From assembly GCF_029360805.1 (NCBI RefSeq), contig NZ_JARKNC010000008.1, forward strand, positions 310,001 through 374,000: a stretch of 64,000 bases of DNA. The letters run 5' to 3'. Shown in pieces: positions 1-8,863 of the stretch. Each line of letters starts with the position of its first letter. Within the stretch, counting starts at the first letter, position 1. Source of the stretch: Daejeonella sp. JGW-45. GTDB taxonomy: Bacteria > Bacteroidota > Bacteroidia > Sphingobacteriales > Sphingobacteriaceae. A program made the position numbers and the translations under genes. Under the pieces are notes generated by a model that was not told the DNA's origin, searched no databases, and was given only the letters and a program-made list of their open reading frames with translations.

Positions 1-240
1 GGTATCGACCTTGAGTTCGGGCTCACAACTACCAATATGATGGAAGCCAGTCTCAATCGCCAGATGATCGGCGTGTCGCAAAAGACCATTGTACTGACAG
101 ATTCTACTAAATTTGGTAAGCGGGGTTTTGGCAAGATCTGCAATATTGACGAAATAGATCATATTATAACTGACAGGGGCATCTCAGATCATACCGTTAG
201 GCAGCTTGAGACCCTTGGTGTACAGGTTACTATCGTCTGA
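1..240 (+). CDS. DeoR-family transcriptional regulator, C-terminal fragment
   Basis: The window opens inside this gene: the frame is open from base 1 and stops with TGA at 238-240, leaving about 79 residues. The piece resembles the effector-binding (DeoRC, sugar-phosphate sensing) half of a DeoR-type repressor. It has an FGLTTTN segment, then a VSQKTIVLTDSTKFG-like strand with Lys/Phe, and an IDEIDHIITD strand followed by a short C-terminal helix. Members of this family normally carry an N-terminal winged helix and repress sugar catabolic operons; that half lies outside the window, so the target cannot be read. The next gene begins 37 bases downstream on the same strand but is unrelated in function. 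The family call is fairly secure, the specificity unknown. Confidence 0.75.
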   Translation, partial: GIDLEFGLTTTNMMEASLNRQMIGVSQKTIVLTDSTKFGKRGFGKICNIDEIDHIITDRGISDHTVRQLETLGVQVTIV

Positions 241-276
241 GTCCTAATTATTTTACATTTATATCCAGAATTTAAA

Positions 277-1536
277 ATGAATATCGGAATTATCGGCCTC
301 GGAGATATGGGCTGCATATATGCTAAATCCTTTGCAAAGGTAGGTTACCGCGTATACGGCTGCGACTTGCCCCATAGAAGGGAGTTGCTTGAAGTAGAAC
401 TGGGCTCATTCGGGATCGAGGTCTTGGACGACGGCAGGGAAGTATCGCGTATTTCGGATATCATCTTCTATTCTGTTGAAGCTGAACGGATAGCCGAAGT
501 GGTTCAACTATATGGCTCATATACCAAATACGGAGCTATTGTTGCCGGACAAACCTCTGTCAAACACCCTGAAATTGAAGCTTTCGAGAAGTACCTCCCA
601 AAGGATACGCATATAATCACGTGTCATTCATTGCACGGCCCCGGCTTTGATCCCAGGGGGCAAAAGATGATAGTCATACCACACCGCACCAGCCGGGAAG
701 CTTATCAAAGAATGACGGACCTCCTCACCGGACTGGGCTCTGTGATCGCCGAGATCCCCGATTATCATGAACATGATAAAATAGTTGCCGACACCCAGGC
801 TGTTACCCATATGGGATTTGAAAGCATGGGCACAGCATGGAAGGAAGCCGGATTTTTCCCCTGGGAGAATGCCGCCTACCTTGGTGGGATCGATAATGTA
901 AAGATCCTGATCACTCTTAGAATCTTCAGTTACAAAGCGCACATCTATGGCGGTCTTGCTATCCTCAACCCCTACGCCCGCCATCAGATAAAGCGATATG
1001 CTGAATCGGAGTCTGAGTTGTTCAAACTGATGATAAAGGAAGAGGAAGCAGCATTCCGGAAGCGTTTGTACCAGGCAAGGGATTTCATCTTCGGAAAAGA
1101 TCATAAGCCGGTGATGCTGGATGAAAAGGTCATGCAGGAGTTTTCTCTCTCTGCAGGATCAGAAAACAGGAAGCCAAATTCACATTTAAGCCTTCTCAGC
1201 ATGGTCGATGCATGGCATCATCTGAAGGTAAATCCGTATGATAACCTTATCTGCCAGACACCGCCTTTTCGCCTGCGTCTGGGAATTGCCGAATACCTGT
1301 TCAAGAATGAAGAGCTGCTGGAAGAATCAATAAGCACAGCTTTATTTGACAAGAGCATTCGTGGTGATGACCTGGAGTTTCACTCTGCTGTACGAGAGTG
1401 GTCATCTATTATCGTCTATGGCGATATGGAAGGCTATAAGCAACATTTCGAACAGGTCAAATCTTTCTTCTCTGAGCGGCTCGACCAGGGAAGGAAACAA
1501 AGCGCTGAGCTGATCAGGAAGTTACAGATGGAGTAA
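277..1536 (+). CDS. Prephenate dehydrogenase, fungal TYR1-like
   Basis: A 419-residue oxidoreductase expected to convert prephenate to 4-hydroxyphenylpyruvate in tyrosine synthesis. The N-terminus is a Rossmann fold with GLGDMG at residues 7-12. The central region has GQTSVKHPEIEAFEKYLP followed by CHSLHGP, which I recognise as the signature of the NADP-dependent yeast TYR1 group rather than the shorter bacterial TyrA proteins (about 280-370 residues). The C-terminal half is a helical dimerisation domain with no ACT or chorismate mutase domain. The ATG at 277 places the Rossmann motif correctly. The gene stands alone, and its last 23 bases overlap the convergent DinB-like gene. The family is fairly confident; the exact substrate (prephenate or arogenate) is inferred. 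Confidence 0.75.
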   Translation: MNIGIIGLGDMGCIYAKSFAKVGYRVYGCDLPHRRELLEVELGSFGIEVLDDGREVSRISDIIFYSVEAERIAEVVQLYGSYTKYGAIVAGQTSVKHPEIEAFEKYLPKDTHIITCHSLHGPGFDPRGQKMIVIPHRTSREAYQRMTDLLTGLGSVIAEIPDYHEHDKIVADTQAVTHMGFESMGTAWKEAGFFPWENAAYLGGIDNVKILITLRIFSYKAHIYGGLAILNPYARHQIKRYAESESELFKLMIKEEEAAFRKRLYQARDFIFGKDHKPVMLDEKVMQEFSLSAGSENRKPNSHLSLLSMVDAWHHLKVNPYDNLICQTPPFRLRLGIAEYLFKNEELLEESISTALFDKSIRGDDLEFHSAVREWSSIIVYGDMEGYKQHFEQVKSFFSERLDQGRKQSAELIRKLQME

Positions 1537-2089
1537 GATCCTGAGAATTGAAATTTCTTTCCGCCTGCAGAACATGCCGGCGGTTATGCGCGATTAGAAA
1601 ACGAAAGGTATCTCCAAGCTTCATAGTGATCCATTTTGAAATAGAAACCGGAATTCTTGCAGAACCTATGTCTAACGCCCTTGCCTTTTGGAGATAAAGT
1701 AATAAAAGCTCCTCCTGGCGAAGGAATTCACTCAAAACCCCCGCGGCATCCAGGCTGGCGCCAGGTACATGCCCTTTAAATGCTTTATGCTTCTTAGTTC
1801 CGGTTTCCGGCGACATGATCTTTGTGAAATAGTCGCCAAGCCAGCCACTTCGGTAAAATTCATCAGAACGGATATGTGCCTTTTCTAATGCTTCATTTAT
1901 TTTCGGAAGATAATAATCTCCATAACTGTTGAGGTGGTCCAGGCACTGAAGTACACTCCACCCCCCGTCCAGTGCCGGCTTATTTAATCTATTTCCCGGC
2001 GAATTTATATAATGCTTATTAACGATGTCTACCTGATTATCTATTTCAGCCCTGAGTTCATCGATTAACTCTGATCTATTGAATTTCAT
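1514..2089 (-). CDS. DinB-like four-helix protein
   Basis: A 191-residue protein of the DinB/YfiT-like metal-binding four-helix bundle superfamily. The visible signature is the early CLDHLNSYGDYYLPKI helix (a metal-ligand His) and the late IAHNRRHVLQAE helix with a His cluster; between them are long amphipathic helices. Related proteins are thiol transferases or enzymes of unknown substrate induced by damage or stress, so the function here is unassigned. The 3' end overlaps the convergent prephenate dehydrogenase by 23 bases. A Crp/Fnr-type regulator lies 64 bases upstream on the same strand, and the two may be cotranscribed. Confidence 0.7.
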   Translation of the reverse strand: MKFNRSELIDELRAEIDNQVDIVNKHYINSPGNRLNKPALDGGWSVLQCLDHLNSYGDYYLPKINEALEKAHIRSDEFYRSGWLGDYFTKIMSPETGTKKHKAFKGHVPGASLDAAGVLSEFLRQEELLLLYLQKARALDIGSARIPVSISKWITMKLGDTFRFLIAHNRRHVLQAERNFNSQDLTPSVTS

Positions 2090-2153
2090 ATCCTAATTTA
2101 TGATACAAAATAAGCCATTGCCAAATGAATAATTGTTGGTAATTACCAAGATT

Positions 2154-2741
2154 TCAAATTACTATTTTATTGATCAGCTTACTGAAATTGCTTGGGTCGA
2201 TACCTAAATAATTGGCAAGGTACTTATGCGGCACATGCTGCAGGATATGAGGGCTTCTGGTTAAGAGCCTTTTAAATTTTTCTTCTGAAGAACACGACAG
2301 CAATTCAGCCATACGTTCCAGGACACCCTTAAGTGCAAAGGAAACGCCCTTAAAGATCAGCCGGTCTATATTCTTATGCTCACCCATCAGTCTTTCAACC
2401 TCTTCAAACGGAGCTCTCAAAAACTCCGATCTGCTTATTGCTTCATAATAATACGAAGATTTCTGGTTGAGCAGCATAGCATCCAATACTCCGCCAAACG
2501 AAGGTGCGTAAGTAAAAACTAAAGTCGCTTCCCGGTCTTCCTCGTCCCGGTAATAAATGCGTTGAACACCGCTTAGAACGAAATACAGATATTTTTCCTT
2601 CTCACCTGCATGACTGATCAGCTCCTTTCTTTTAGCTGCATAGGGTTGCCAGATCGACGAAAAAGCGAGCCATTCAGCCTCGTTCAATTCGCCCATTCCC
2701 TCAACTAAATGCTTTAATTGTCTTAGTTCATTCGCTATCAT
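2154..2741 (-). CDS. Crp/Fnr-family transcriptional regulator
   Basis: About 195 residues from the ATG at 2741; a GTG ten codons upstream is a less likely start because the family begins with a helix such as IANELRQLKHL. The N-terminal two thirds are a cNMP-binding-like beta roll (KYLYFVLSGVQRIYYRD, then ATLVFTYAPSFGG). A dimer helix and a C-terminal helix-turn-helix follow (VPHKYLANYLGIDPSNFSKLINK). The FNR-type N-terminal Cys cluster is absent, so no Fe-S sensor is expected, and the effector is unknown. Such regulators often sit beside small detoxification genes in Bacteroidota; here the DinB-like gene follows 64 bases downstream and is the obvious candidate target. Confidence 0.8.
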   Translation of the reverse strand: MIANELRQLKHLVEGMGELNEAEWLAFSSIWQPYAAKRKELISHAGEKEKYLYFVLSGVQRIYYRDEEDREATLVFTYAPSFGGVLDAMLLNQKSSYYYEAISRSEFLRAPFEEVERLMGEHKNIDRLIFKGVSFALKGVLERMAELLSCSSEEKFKRLLTRSPHILQHVPHKYLANYLGIDPSNFSKLINKIVI

Positions 2742-2846
2742 TATCTTAAAAACTGTAACAGATCCCGACACGGTACCACGCCCCGAGCCGGGCCGGATAA
2801 TGTAGTAATATGTTCCCGCCGGGATATTTGGAAGTAAATCAGAAGC

Positions 2847-3959
2847 TTAATTTATCGGCCTCAATATCCTGTCCCACCTGATCTTTTCTAAAACAGAGGC
2901 ATTGTTATCGGTACTCATCCAGGTGATCATGGCCTTTCCCACGATATGGTCTTCAGGCACAAATCCCCAGTAGCGTGAATCTTCTGAATTGTGACGGTTA
3001 TCGCCCATCATCCAGTAATAATCCATTTTGAATGTGTACGTGCCGGCTTTTTTACCATTTATAAGAATATCACTGCCTGACCTGCCTACTTTATTATTTT
3101 CGTACTTCTCTATGGCTTGTCCGTAAAGTGCCATAGTCGAATCACTCAACTCTATTGTCCAGCCCTTTTCAGGAATCTTTAGCGGGCCGAAATTATCGAG
3201 GTTCCATTTGAACCGGCCGTCATGTGGAAAAATACTTTCGTCATAAACATCCTTTGGTGAGATCATCTCAGTTATCGACTTGACATTCTGCCGGTTTTTA
3301 AAATCATCGTAACTGGCAGGAGGTATTATCAATACATAGTCATTGATACTTAGCTGCTGATAAACTTCAATCTTAAGATCTTTCAATAGCTCGGGATTCA
3401 TCCCGTTACCATCTGTTCTTACATAATATGATGTTTGTGTTTTCGGGGCATTTTTAAAAATCTCATTATTGATATAAACCCTGGAATCAATAATTGAAAC
3501 CACATCCCCTGGCTCCCCAAGGCAACGTTTTATATAATGCACCCGCATATCTACCGGGTTGTTACCGGCATCAGGTGCGTAATTAAATACAACAACATCT
3601 CCTTTTTTTACTTCACCCAATCCCGGAAGCCTGAAATACGGAAGCTGAATCCCATCCCAGTAAGTCTTTATTTTGCTGCTTCCTATCCTTGATTCTAAAA
3701 AAGGAATTGAGACCGGGGTAACAGGCATTCTTGGCCCATAAGACAGCTTACTTACAAAGAGATAATCTCCCGTTAAAAGCGTCCCTTCCATAGATCCCGA
3801 CGGGATCGCGTAAGCAGAAAAAAGAAGCCCTCTGATCACCGTTGCTGCTATTACAGCAAAAAGAATCGCATCAAGCCACTCCCGGATTTTACTTTTCGGC
3901 TTAACTACCTCGTCATTGGTACCGGCATCGGCCTTAGGGGACAAAAATGGAATTTTCAT
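2847..3959 (-). CDS. lepB: Signal peptidase I
   Basis: A 370-residue S26-family signal peptidase that cleaves Sec and Tat signal peptides outside the inner membrane. A single N-terminal membrane segment (about residues 28-48) leads into the catalytic box IPSGSMEGTL, where Ser56 is the nucleophile. Lys144 in HYIKRCLGEPGD is the general base. The conserved box MMGDNRHNSEDSRYWGFVP lies near the C-terminus. The protein is longer than the E. coli enzyme (324) because of an insert of about 130 residues between the two catalytic halves, common in Bacteroidota. The gene is transcribed alone; a divergent exonuclease starts 100 bases upstream. Confidence is high. Confidence 0.95.
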   Translation of the reverse strand: MKIPFLSPKADAGTNDEVVKPKSKIREWLDAILFAVIAATVIRGLLFSAYAIPSGSMEGTLLTGDYLFVSKLSYGPRMPVTPVSIPFLESRIGSSKIKTYWDGIQLPYFRLPGLGEVKKGDVVVFNYAPDAGNNPVDMRVHYIKRCLGEPGDVVSIIDSRVYINNEIFKNAPKTQTSYYVRTDGNGMNPELLKDLKIEVYQQLSINDYVLIIPPASYDDFKNRQNVKSITEMISPKDVYDESIFPHDGRFKWNLDNFGPLKIPEKGWTIELSDSTMALYGQAIEKYENNKVGRSGSDILINGKKAGTYTFKMDYYWMMGDNRHNSEDSRYWGFVPEDHIVGKAMITWMSTDNNASVLEKIRWDRILRPIN

Positions 3960-4059
3960 AACACGCTATTTATGCTTGAAGATCAGACTCATATCCAAGC
4001 CGCTTGTTACAAAAAGTACTATCAGCAAACCGAATATTGTTCCCCGTGTTGTAGAACTA

Positions 4060-5082
4060 ATGTCGAAGCCAGTCCTGAAATTCACGCCATCCAGTATCTA
4101 CTGTCCTGCGGCCGGCATACATATAGATCCATGGAGACCTGTAGACCGGGCTATAATAACCCACGCCCATAGCGACCATGCCAGGCCAGGATGCAGGCAT
4201 TACCTGGCGCACAAAGACTCAGAAAGCATCCTGCGCCTTCGTCTGGGTGAAGACATTTCGCTCCAGACGGTGGAATACGGCAAAAAATTTCAGATCAATG
4301 GCATCTCCTTTTCCCTGCACCCTGCAGGACATATAGTAGGATCGGCTCAGGTAAGGGTAGAGGATAAAGGTGAGGTGTGGGTAGCAAGCGGCGATTACAA
4401 GCTGCAGGACGATGGATTTTCCAAGCCTTTTGAACCGGTAAAGTGCGATGTCTTCATAAGCGAATCGACCTTCGGCCTGCCGATCTATAAGTGGCCGGAA
4501 CAGGAAATTGTAATGAACGATATACGGGAGTGGTGGCTTCAGAACCGCATACAGAACAAAGCAAGCATATTGATGGGCTATTCGCTTGGAAAGATGCAGC
4601 GCTTGATAAATAACCTCCAGCCCTTTGATGGCCCGGTATATGCACACGGCGCCACCTTCAATTTGAATGAAAGACTCAGAGCGGCAGGCTTTAACCTGCC
4701 TTTCATCCCGCTGATCACACGCGATACAGATAAAAAGCTTTTCAGGGGAGCGCTGATATTGGCGCCGGGGTCGGTATTAAATACCAGTTGGATCAAAAAA
4801 TTTGAGCCTTACTCAACCGGCTATTGCTCAGGCTGGATGGCTGTACGCGGTGCCAAGAACCGGAAAGCTATCGACCGGGGTTTTGTACTTTCTGATCATG
4901 CCGACTGGAACGATCTGGATACGGCAATTGCTGAATGCGGTGCACAAAAGATTTATGTAACTCATGGTTATACTCATACGTATGCCCGCTGGCTGAATGA
5001 GAAAGGCATTGAAGCCGCTGAAGTAAAGACTATGTACGGACAAAACGAAGACATTACAGAAGAGGAGATCATAGAACCATGA
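4060..5082 (+). CDS. Ligase-associated DNA exonuclease (metallo-beta-lactamase/beta-CASP fold)
   Basis: About 340 residues from the ATG at 4060. The frame is open further upstream into the lepB start region, but family similarity begins at LKFTPSSIYCPAAGIHIDPW. The metal-binding signature HAHSDHARPG follows, with later ligands in HPAGHIVGSAQV, a GDYKLQDDG strand and the C-terminal LSDHADW and THGYTHTYARWL motifs. This matches the mRNA 3'-end-processing-factor-like nucleases that travel with ATP-dependent DNA ligases and are thought to trim DNA ends before sealing. The stop overlaps the ligase start by 4 bases (ATGA), so the two are translationally coupled. Confidence is high for family and pairing; substrate is inferred. 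Confidence 0.88.
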   Translation: MSKPVLKFTPSSIYCPAAGIHIDPWRPVDRAIITHAHSDHARPGCRHYLAHKDSESILRLRLGEDISLQTVEYGKKFQINGISFSLHPAGHIVGSAQVRVEDKGEVWVASGDYKLQDDGFSKPFEPVKCDVFISESTFGLPIYKWPEQEIVMNDIREWWLQNRIQNKASILMGYSLGKMQRLINNLQPFDGPVYAHGATFNLNERLRAAGFNLPFIPLITRDTDKKLFRGALILAPGSVLNTSWIKKFEPYSTGYCSGWMAVRGAKNRKAIDRGFVLSDHADWNDLDTAIAECGAQKIYVTHGYTHTYARWLNEKGIEAAEVKTMYGQNEDITEEEIIEP

Positions 5083-6674
5083 AGCGTTTTACCGAACTTT
5101 TCCTTCAGCTCGACCGCACCAATAAAACCAATGAAAAGGTCGGATTACTCAAAGGATATTTCTTATCCGCCCCTGAGGAAGACAAGATCTGGGCACTTGC
5201 GCTTTTCACCGGACGAAGACCACCCAGGAAGATCAAATCTTCCCAGGTTCAGGAGTGGGCACTGGAACTCGCAGGAATCCCCCACTGGCTCTTCAGGGAA
5301 AGTTATGGCAGTGTGGGCGACCTTGCTGAAACTGTGTCCCTAATACTTCCGCCACCCTCGGAAACAGGGGAGGAAAAAAGTTTGGCTCAGTGGTTTAATA
5401 CACTGGCGGGCTTGAAAGATGCTGATGATCTGGAAAAGAAAAGTTTTATTTTAAATGCCTGGAAGCAGCTTTCTTCCTTCGAGATCTTCGTTTTCAATAA
5501 GCTCCTGATGGGAAGTTTCAGGATCGGCGTTTCGCAGACACTGGTTACACGTGCCATTGCTGACATCGCGGCCAGTACGCCGGCAATTATCTCACACCGG
5601 TTGATGGGAGGATGGGACCCGGCAGTTGTTTCCTACAAAGAGCTTATTCATTCAGAAAACGCAGGAGACGAATTCTCTAAGCCATATCCCTTTTATCTTT
5701 CCTATGCGATCCAGGGTACAGTTGATGAGTTGGGAAAAGCTGACGGGTGGTTTGCTGAATGGAAATGGGACGGGATCCGCTCACAGATAATTTTCAGAAA
5801 CAATGATATCTATATCTGGTCGCGTGGTGAAGAACTGATCACAGACAAATTTCCTGAGCTGCTGGTTCTGAAGGATCATCTCCCTGAAGGAACGGCACTG
5901 GATGGAGAGCTGATATGCTTCGGTGAGACAAAGCCCCTTTCGTTCAATGTATTGCAAACGCGTATCGGCCGGAAGAACCTGACGAAAAAAATACTCGAAG
6001 ATGCCCCGGCAGCTTTTATATCCTATGATATCATGGAATACCAGGGCCGGGATATCAGGAATGAGGAGCAGCAGAAAAGGCGAACTATTCTGGAAAACAT
6101 TGTGAGCGCTGTCAACATACCGGCCGTTTTTAAACTCTCTCCGCTAATAAGTTTCCGGGATTGGAATGAACTCAAGGCTCTCCATTTACGGGCACGCGAA
6201 TTTGCAGCCGAAGGTTTTATGCTCAAACATAAACAAGCACAGTATCTTTCAGGGAGAAAGAAAGGTAACTGGTGGAAATGGAAAACAGATCCTCTAAGCA
6301 TCGATGCTGTCTTGGTTTACGCCCAAAAGGGAAGCGGCAGGCGTGCCGAACTTTATACAGATTATACATTTGCTGTGTGGGATGGCGATAAACTCGTGCC
6401 CTTCGCAAAGGCATATTCCGGCCTCACTGACAAGGAGATCGGTAAGGTAGATTACTTCATAAAAAGAAATACTCTTGAAAAATTCGGCCCTGTACGTACG
6501 GTAAAACCAGAGCTGGTCTTTGAAATTGGCTTTGAAGGAATTAATGCTTCCAGCCGTCATAAGTCAGGAATTGCCGTACGCTTCCCAAGGATTTTAAGAT
6601 GGCGAACAGACAAGGGTATCAAAGAGGCGGATACACTGGAGAATCTGAGGGCGCTGCTGAACCAGTTTGAATAA
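5079..6674 (+). CDS. ATP-dependent DNA ligase (ligase-associated repair cassette type)
   Basis: A 531-residue ATP-dependent DNA ligase. The N-terminal half (residues 1-205) is the helical DNA-binding domain. The nucleotidyltransferase motif I is EWKWDGIR with Lys229 as the AMP-accepting lysine; motif III appears as TALDGELICF, motif IV as AEGFMLKH and motif V as WWKWKTD. An OB-fold domain ends the protein, with the usual RFPRILRWRTDK segment. It has neither the nuclease nor polymerase domains of LigD. It overlaps the upstream exonuclease by 4 bases. In many bacteria this pair is accompanied by a DEXH helicase and a phosphoesterase; neither is present here, since the next gene is an unrelated one on the other strand. 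Confidence 0.92.
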   Translation: MKRFTELFLQLDRTNKTNEKVGLLKGYFLSAPEEDKIWALALFTGRRPPRKIKSSQVQEWALELAGIPHWLFRESYGSVGDLAETVSLILPPPSETGEEKSLAQWFNTLAGLKDADDLEKKSFILNAWKQLSSFEIFVFNKLLMGSFRIGVSQTLVTRAIADIAASTPAIISHRLMGGWDPAVVSYKELIHSENAGDEFSKPYPFYLSYAIQGTVDELGKADGWFAEWKWDGIRSQIIFRNNDIYIWSRGEELITDKFPELLVLKDHLPEGTALDGELICFGETKPLSFNVLQTRIGRKNLTKKILEDAPAAFISYDIMEYQGRDIRNEEQQKRRTILENIVSAVNIPAVFKLSPLISFRDWNELKALHLRAREFAAEGFMLKHKQAQYLSGRKKGNWWKWKTDPLSIDAVLVYAQKGSGRRAELYTDYTFAVWDGDKLVPFAKAYSGLTDKEIGKVDYFIKRNTLEKFGPVRTVKPELVFEIGFEGINASSRHKSGIAVRFPRILRWRTDKGIKEADTLENLRALLNQFE

Positions 6675-6807
6675 TTAAGAAACCGGCGTAATTTGCTGCT
6701 TGAATGCCATATTTGATACTGGGACAGGAGGCTCCAAAATCAAGTTTCACATCAGCTCCCGAGGAACCTCCAGTTTATATATCCTCCCGGGAATGAACGA
6801 TAAATAA

Positions 6808-7569
6808 TTACCTCCCCAACGTGCTCACAAAATTATTCAGCGTGATTAAATTATTGACAGCGTCGCCCATGGTATTATTGAAATACGCGTAAACGGTCTT
6901 TCCCTCTTCGATCCAGGCCCTGATATAACTGGAATATTCGTACAGGAAATCGTCTGTATATGATCCCCGGTAATTCCCTCCGGGGCCATGAAATCGAAGA
7001 TAAACGCTGCTTCCATCCTGATCGATAAAGTCTGTTTGAGATCCCGCCTTATCATGTAAAACTATTCCCGCACCGTAGTTTTCGAGCATTTGATGTACTG
7101 CCTCAGTATACCAAAACAGTTTCCGGAATTCAATAGACAGAGTCCATTCTTCATCAGGATCGGCTTCACGGATGATCATTAACAGCCTTTCCAATTGTCT
7201 CAAAGCGCCAAACTGCAAGCCAGGAGGAAATTGCACCAGTAAACACCCTTTTTTGTCCCCCGCAGCCTTTATCACCTGCATAAACCGATGAACATCCGCA
7301 TCCTTAAACAGCAAATCCCTCACATGGGTTATATCCCGCCACAATTTATAGGTAAAACGGAAACCGACGGGCACTTCTGCCGCCCACCTGTCAACCGTAG
7401 AGGGCATCGGAACTTTATAAAACGAACTGTTTACTTCAAGACTGTTAAATAAATGCCCGTAATAGCGCAGTCTTGAGCTGCCTTGAAATTCGGGAGGATA
7501 TGCCGATTTGTTAGGAACAGGAAGTACCATCCCACTCGTGCCGGAAAAGAAACTGCTCTTAAATTCCAT
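6808..7569 (-). CDS. DUF72 (YecE-like) TIM-barrel protein
   Basis: A 253-residue protein of the DUF72/YecE family, a TIM-barrel fold of unknown biochemical role. Signature parts are the N-terminal GTSGMV strand, LRYYGHLFNSLEVNSSFYKVP (the NSSFY motif typical of the family), FRFTYKLWRDITH, LVQFPP and the C-terminal VYAYFNNTMGD. The length is as expected. The gene stands alone; the lactonase terminator lies about 120 bases upstream, so it probably has its own promoter. Family call is strong; function is not known. Confidence 0.88.
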   Translation of the reverse strand: MEFKSSFFSGTSGMVLPVPNKSAYPPEFQGSSRLRYYGHLFNSLEVNSSFYKVPMPSTVDRWAAEVPVGFRFTYKLWRDITHVRDLLFKDADVHRFMQVIKAAGDKKGCLLVQFPPGLQFGALRQLERLLMIIREADPDEEWTLSIEFRKLFWYTEAVHQMLENYGAGIVLHDKAGSQTDFIDQDGSSVYLRFHGPGGNYRGSYTDDFLYEYSSYIRAWIEEGKTVYAYFNNTMGDAVNNLITLNNFVSTLGR

Positions 7570-7686
7570 GCTGAAATAACATAAGCTCAGAAGTAAGGTT
7601 TTTCCTCAGGCCGCTCAATGTTAATTAAACAGGTTGTTCTGCAGCGCTTAGGCGCTTTTATCTAAAACAACCTTAACCAATCCCAC

Positions 7687-7718
7687 AAAAAAAGAGGAAC
7701 CAATGCGGTCCCTCTTTC
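7687..7718 (-). terminator. Intrinsic terminator of the lactonase gene
   Basis: Read on the minus strand, a GAAAGAGGGACC / GGTTCCTCTTT hairpin with a short loop is followed by a run of seven T. It starts about 24 bases after the stop codon of the lactonase-like gene. The stem has one internal mismatch. Confidence 0.8.
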
Positions 7719-7741
7719 ATTATAAATCACCTTATTTTTTC

Positions 7742-8863
7742 TTAGTCGATCTTAACGAATTTCACAAGTGAAGGCCTGTCATGCTGGATCTTCTGACCAG
7801 TAGGGGTTAACAAACCCGTTTGCTGGTCGCGTTTAAAGAACAATATTTCATTTGTGCCCTGGCTGGTTACAAGCATCCAGTTACCTGAAGGATCGATATC
7901 AAATGTCCGGGAGCTCTTTCCTCCGATCGGCTGCCTGCCAACTACCGTTAGCTTTCCGGTCTTCTGGTCAATGGAGTAAATAGCAATTTCATTCAGAACG
8001 TTGCGCGTTGTCGCGTAAAGGAATTTTCCGTCAGCAGAAACATGAATATCGGCTCCGTCTGGCTTGCCTGTATAACTGTCATCAGCCATCTTAATGGTCT
8101 GGATCAAATCGATCCGGCCATTTTTATAAGTAAAGGCATTTACCGTACCATCAAGTTCGGTTACTGCGTAATAGAATTTCTTGTTCGGATGGAAAGTTGA
8201 GTGCCGCGGGCCTGAGCCGGGAGCAAGAGATACGAATCCCTGGGCCGTTGGTGTTAAGGGATTAGGGCGTTTCTTAGCATCAAATGCATAAACATTCATT
8301 TTATCAGTACCAAGATCAGCAGTGATCACAAATTTATTATCCGGTGAAACCACGGCTGAGTGCACATAAGGCTTAGTTTTAGCGATGCTTTTTCCCTCGT
8401 GTTTGATATCCTGAATATCAGATCCCAGCGTTCCGTCCGGGTTGATTGGCAGGGCTGTAATCGTTCCACCACCATAATTACCTACAAATACATACTTGCC
8501 GTTAGCGTCTACGGAAATGTAAGTAGGGCCACCACTGCCAGAGGGCACACTGTTCAACAGTTTAAGCTCACCTGTTTTTGAATTAAACGACATCGCATTG
8601 ATGTTCCTGTTACGGTCCTCGCTTACGGCATAAACAAATTTACGATCATTAGTTACGGCGAAATAAGACGGACTGCCTACTGCAACCTTTGATTTATAAG
8701 TTGTTGAAGCGTCCTTGGTATCGAATTCGTACACATAAATACCTTCACTTTTTCCCGGAGCAGTGTAGGTTCCTATCAGTAAGTGATATTTAGTACCCTG
8801 GGCAAATAAAGAAGTTGAAATTGCCAGGAAAGTAAAGAGGCTAAGGAGTTTTCTAGTATTCAT
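7742..8863 (-). CDS. Secreted lactonase-family beta-propeller (6-phosphogluconolactonase-like)
   Basis: A 373-residue seven-bladed beta-propeller of the lactonase family (PF10282 type). The N-terminal signal peptide MNTRKLLSLFTFLAISTSLFAQ ends near residue 22, so the protein is exported, unlike the cytosolic E. coli Pgl. Repeating blades carry the PSYFAVTNDRKFVYAVSE and GGPTYISVDANGKYVFVGNYGGG motifs, SGPRHSTFHPNKKFYYAVTELDGTV and SSRTFDIDPSGNWMLVT. The domain probably opens a sugar lactone; with two periplasmic PQQ sugar dehydrogenases in the same window, aldonolactones made by them are plausible substrates, but this is inference. A terminator follows the stop. Confidence 0.8.
   Translation of the reverse strand: MNTRKLLSLFTFLAISTSLFAQGTKYHLLIGTYTAPGKSEGIYVYEFDTKDASTTYKSKVAVGSPSYFAVTNDRKFVYAVSEDRNRNINAMSFNSKTGELKLLNSVPSGSGGPTYISVDANGKYVFVGNYGGGTITALPINPDGTLGSDIQDIKHEGKSIAKTKPYVHSAVVSPDNKFVITADLGTDKMNVYAFDAKKRPNPLTPTAQGFVSLAPGSGPRHSTFHPNKKFYYAVTELDGTVNAFTYKNGRIDLIQTIKMADDSYTGKPDGADIHVSADGKFLYATTRNVLNEIAIYSIDQKTGKLTVVGRQPIGGKSSRTFDIDPSGNWMLVTSQGTNEILFFKRDQQTGLLTPTGQKIQHDRPSLVKFVKID

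Noticed and set aside
628-1104. 158-codon open frame on the minus strand inside the prephenate dehydrogenase gene
   Set aside because: It is wholly antisense to a well-supported gene and its product has no recognisable domain.
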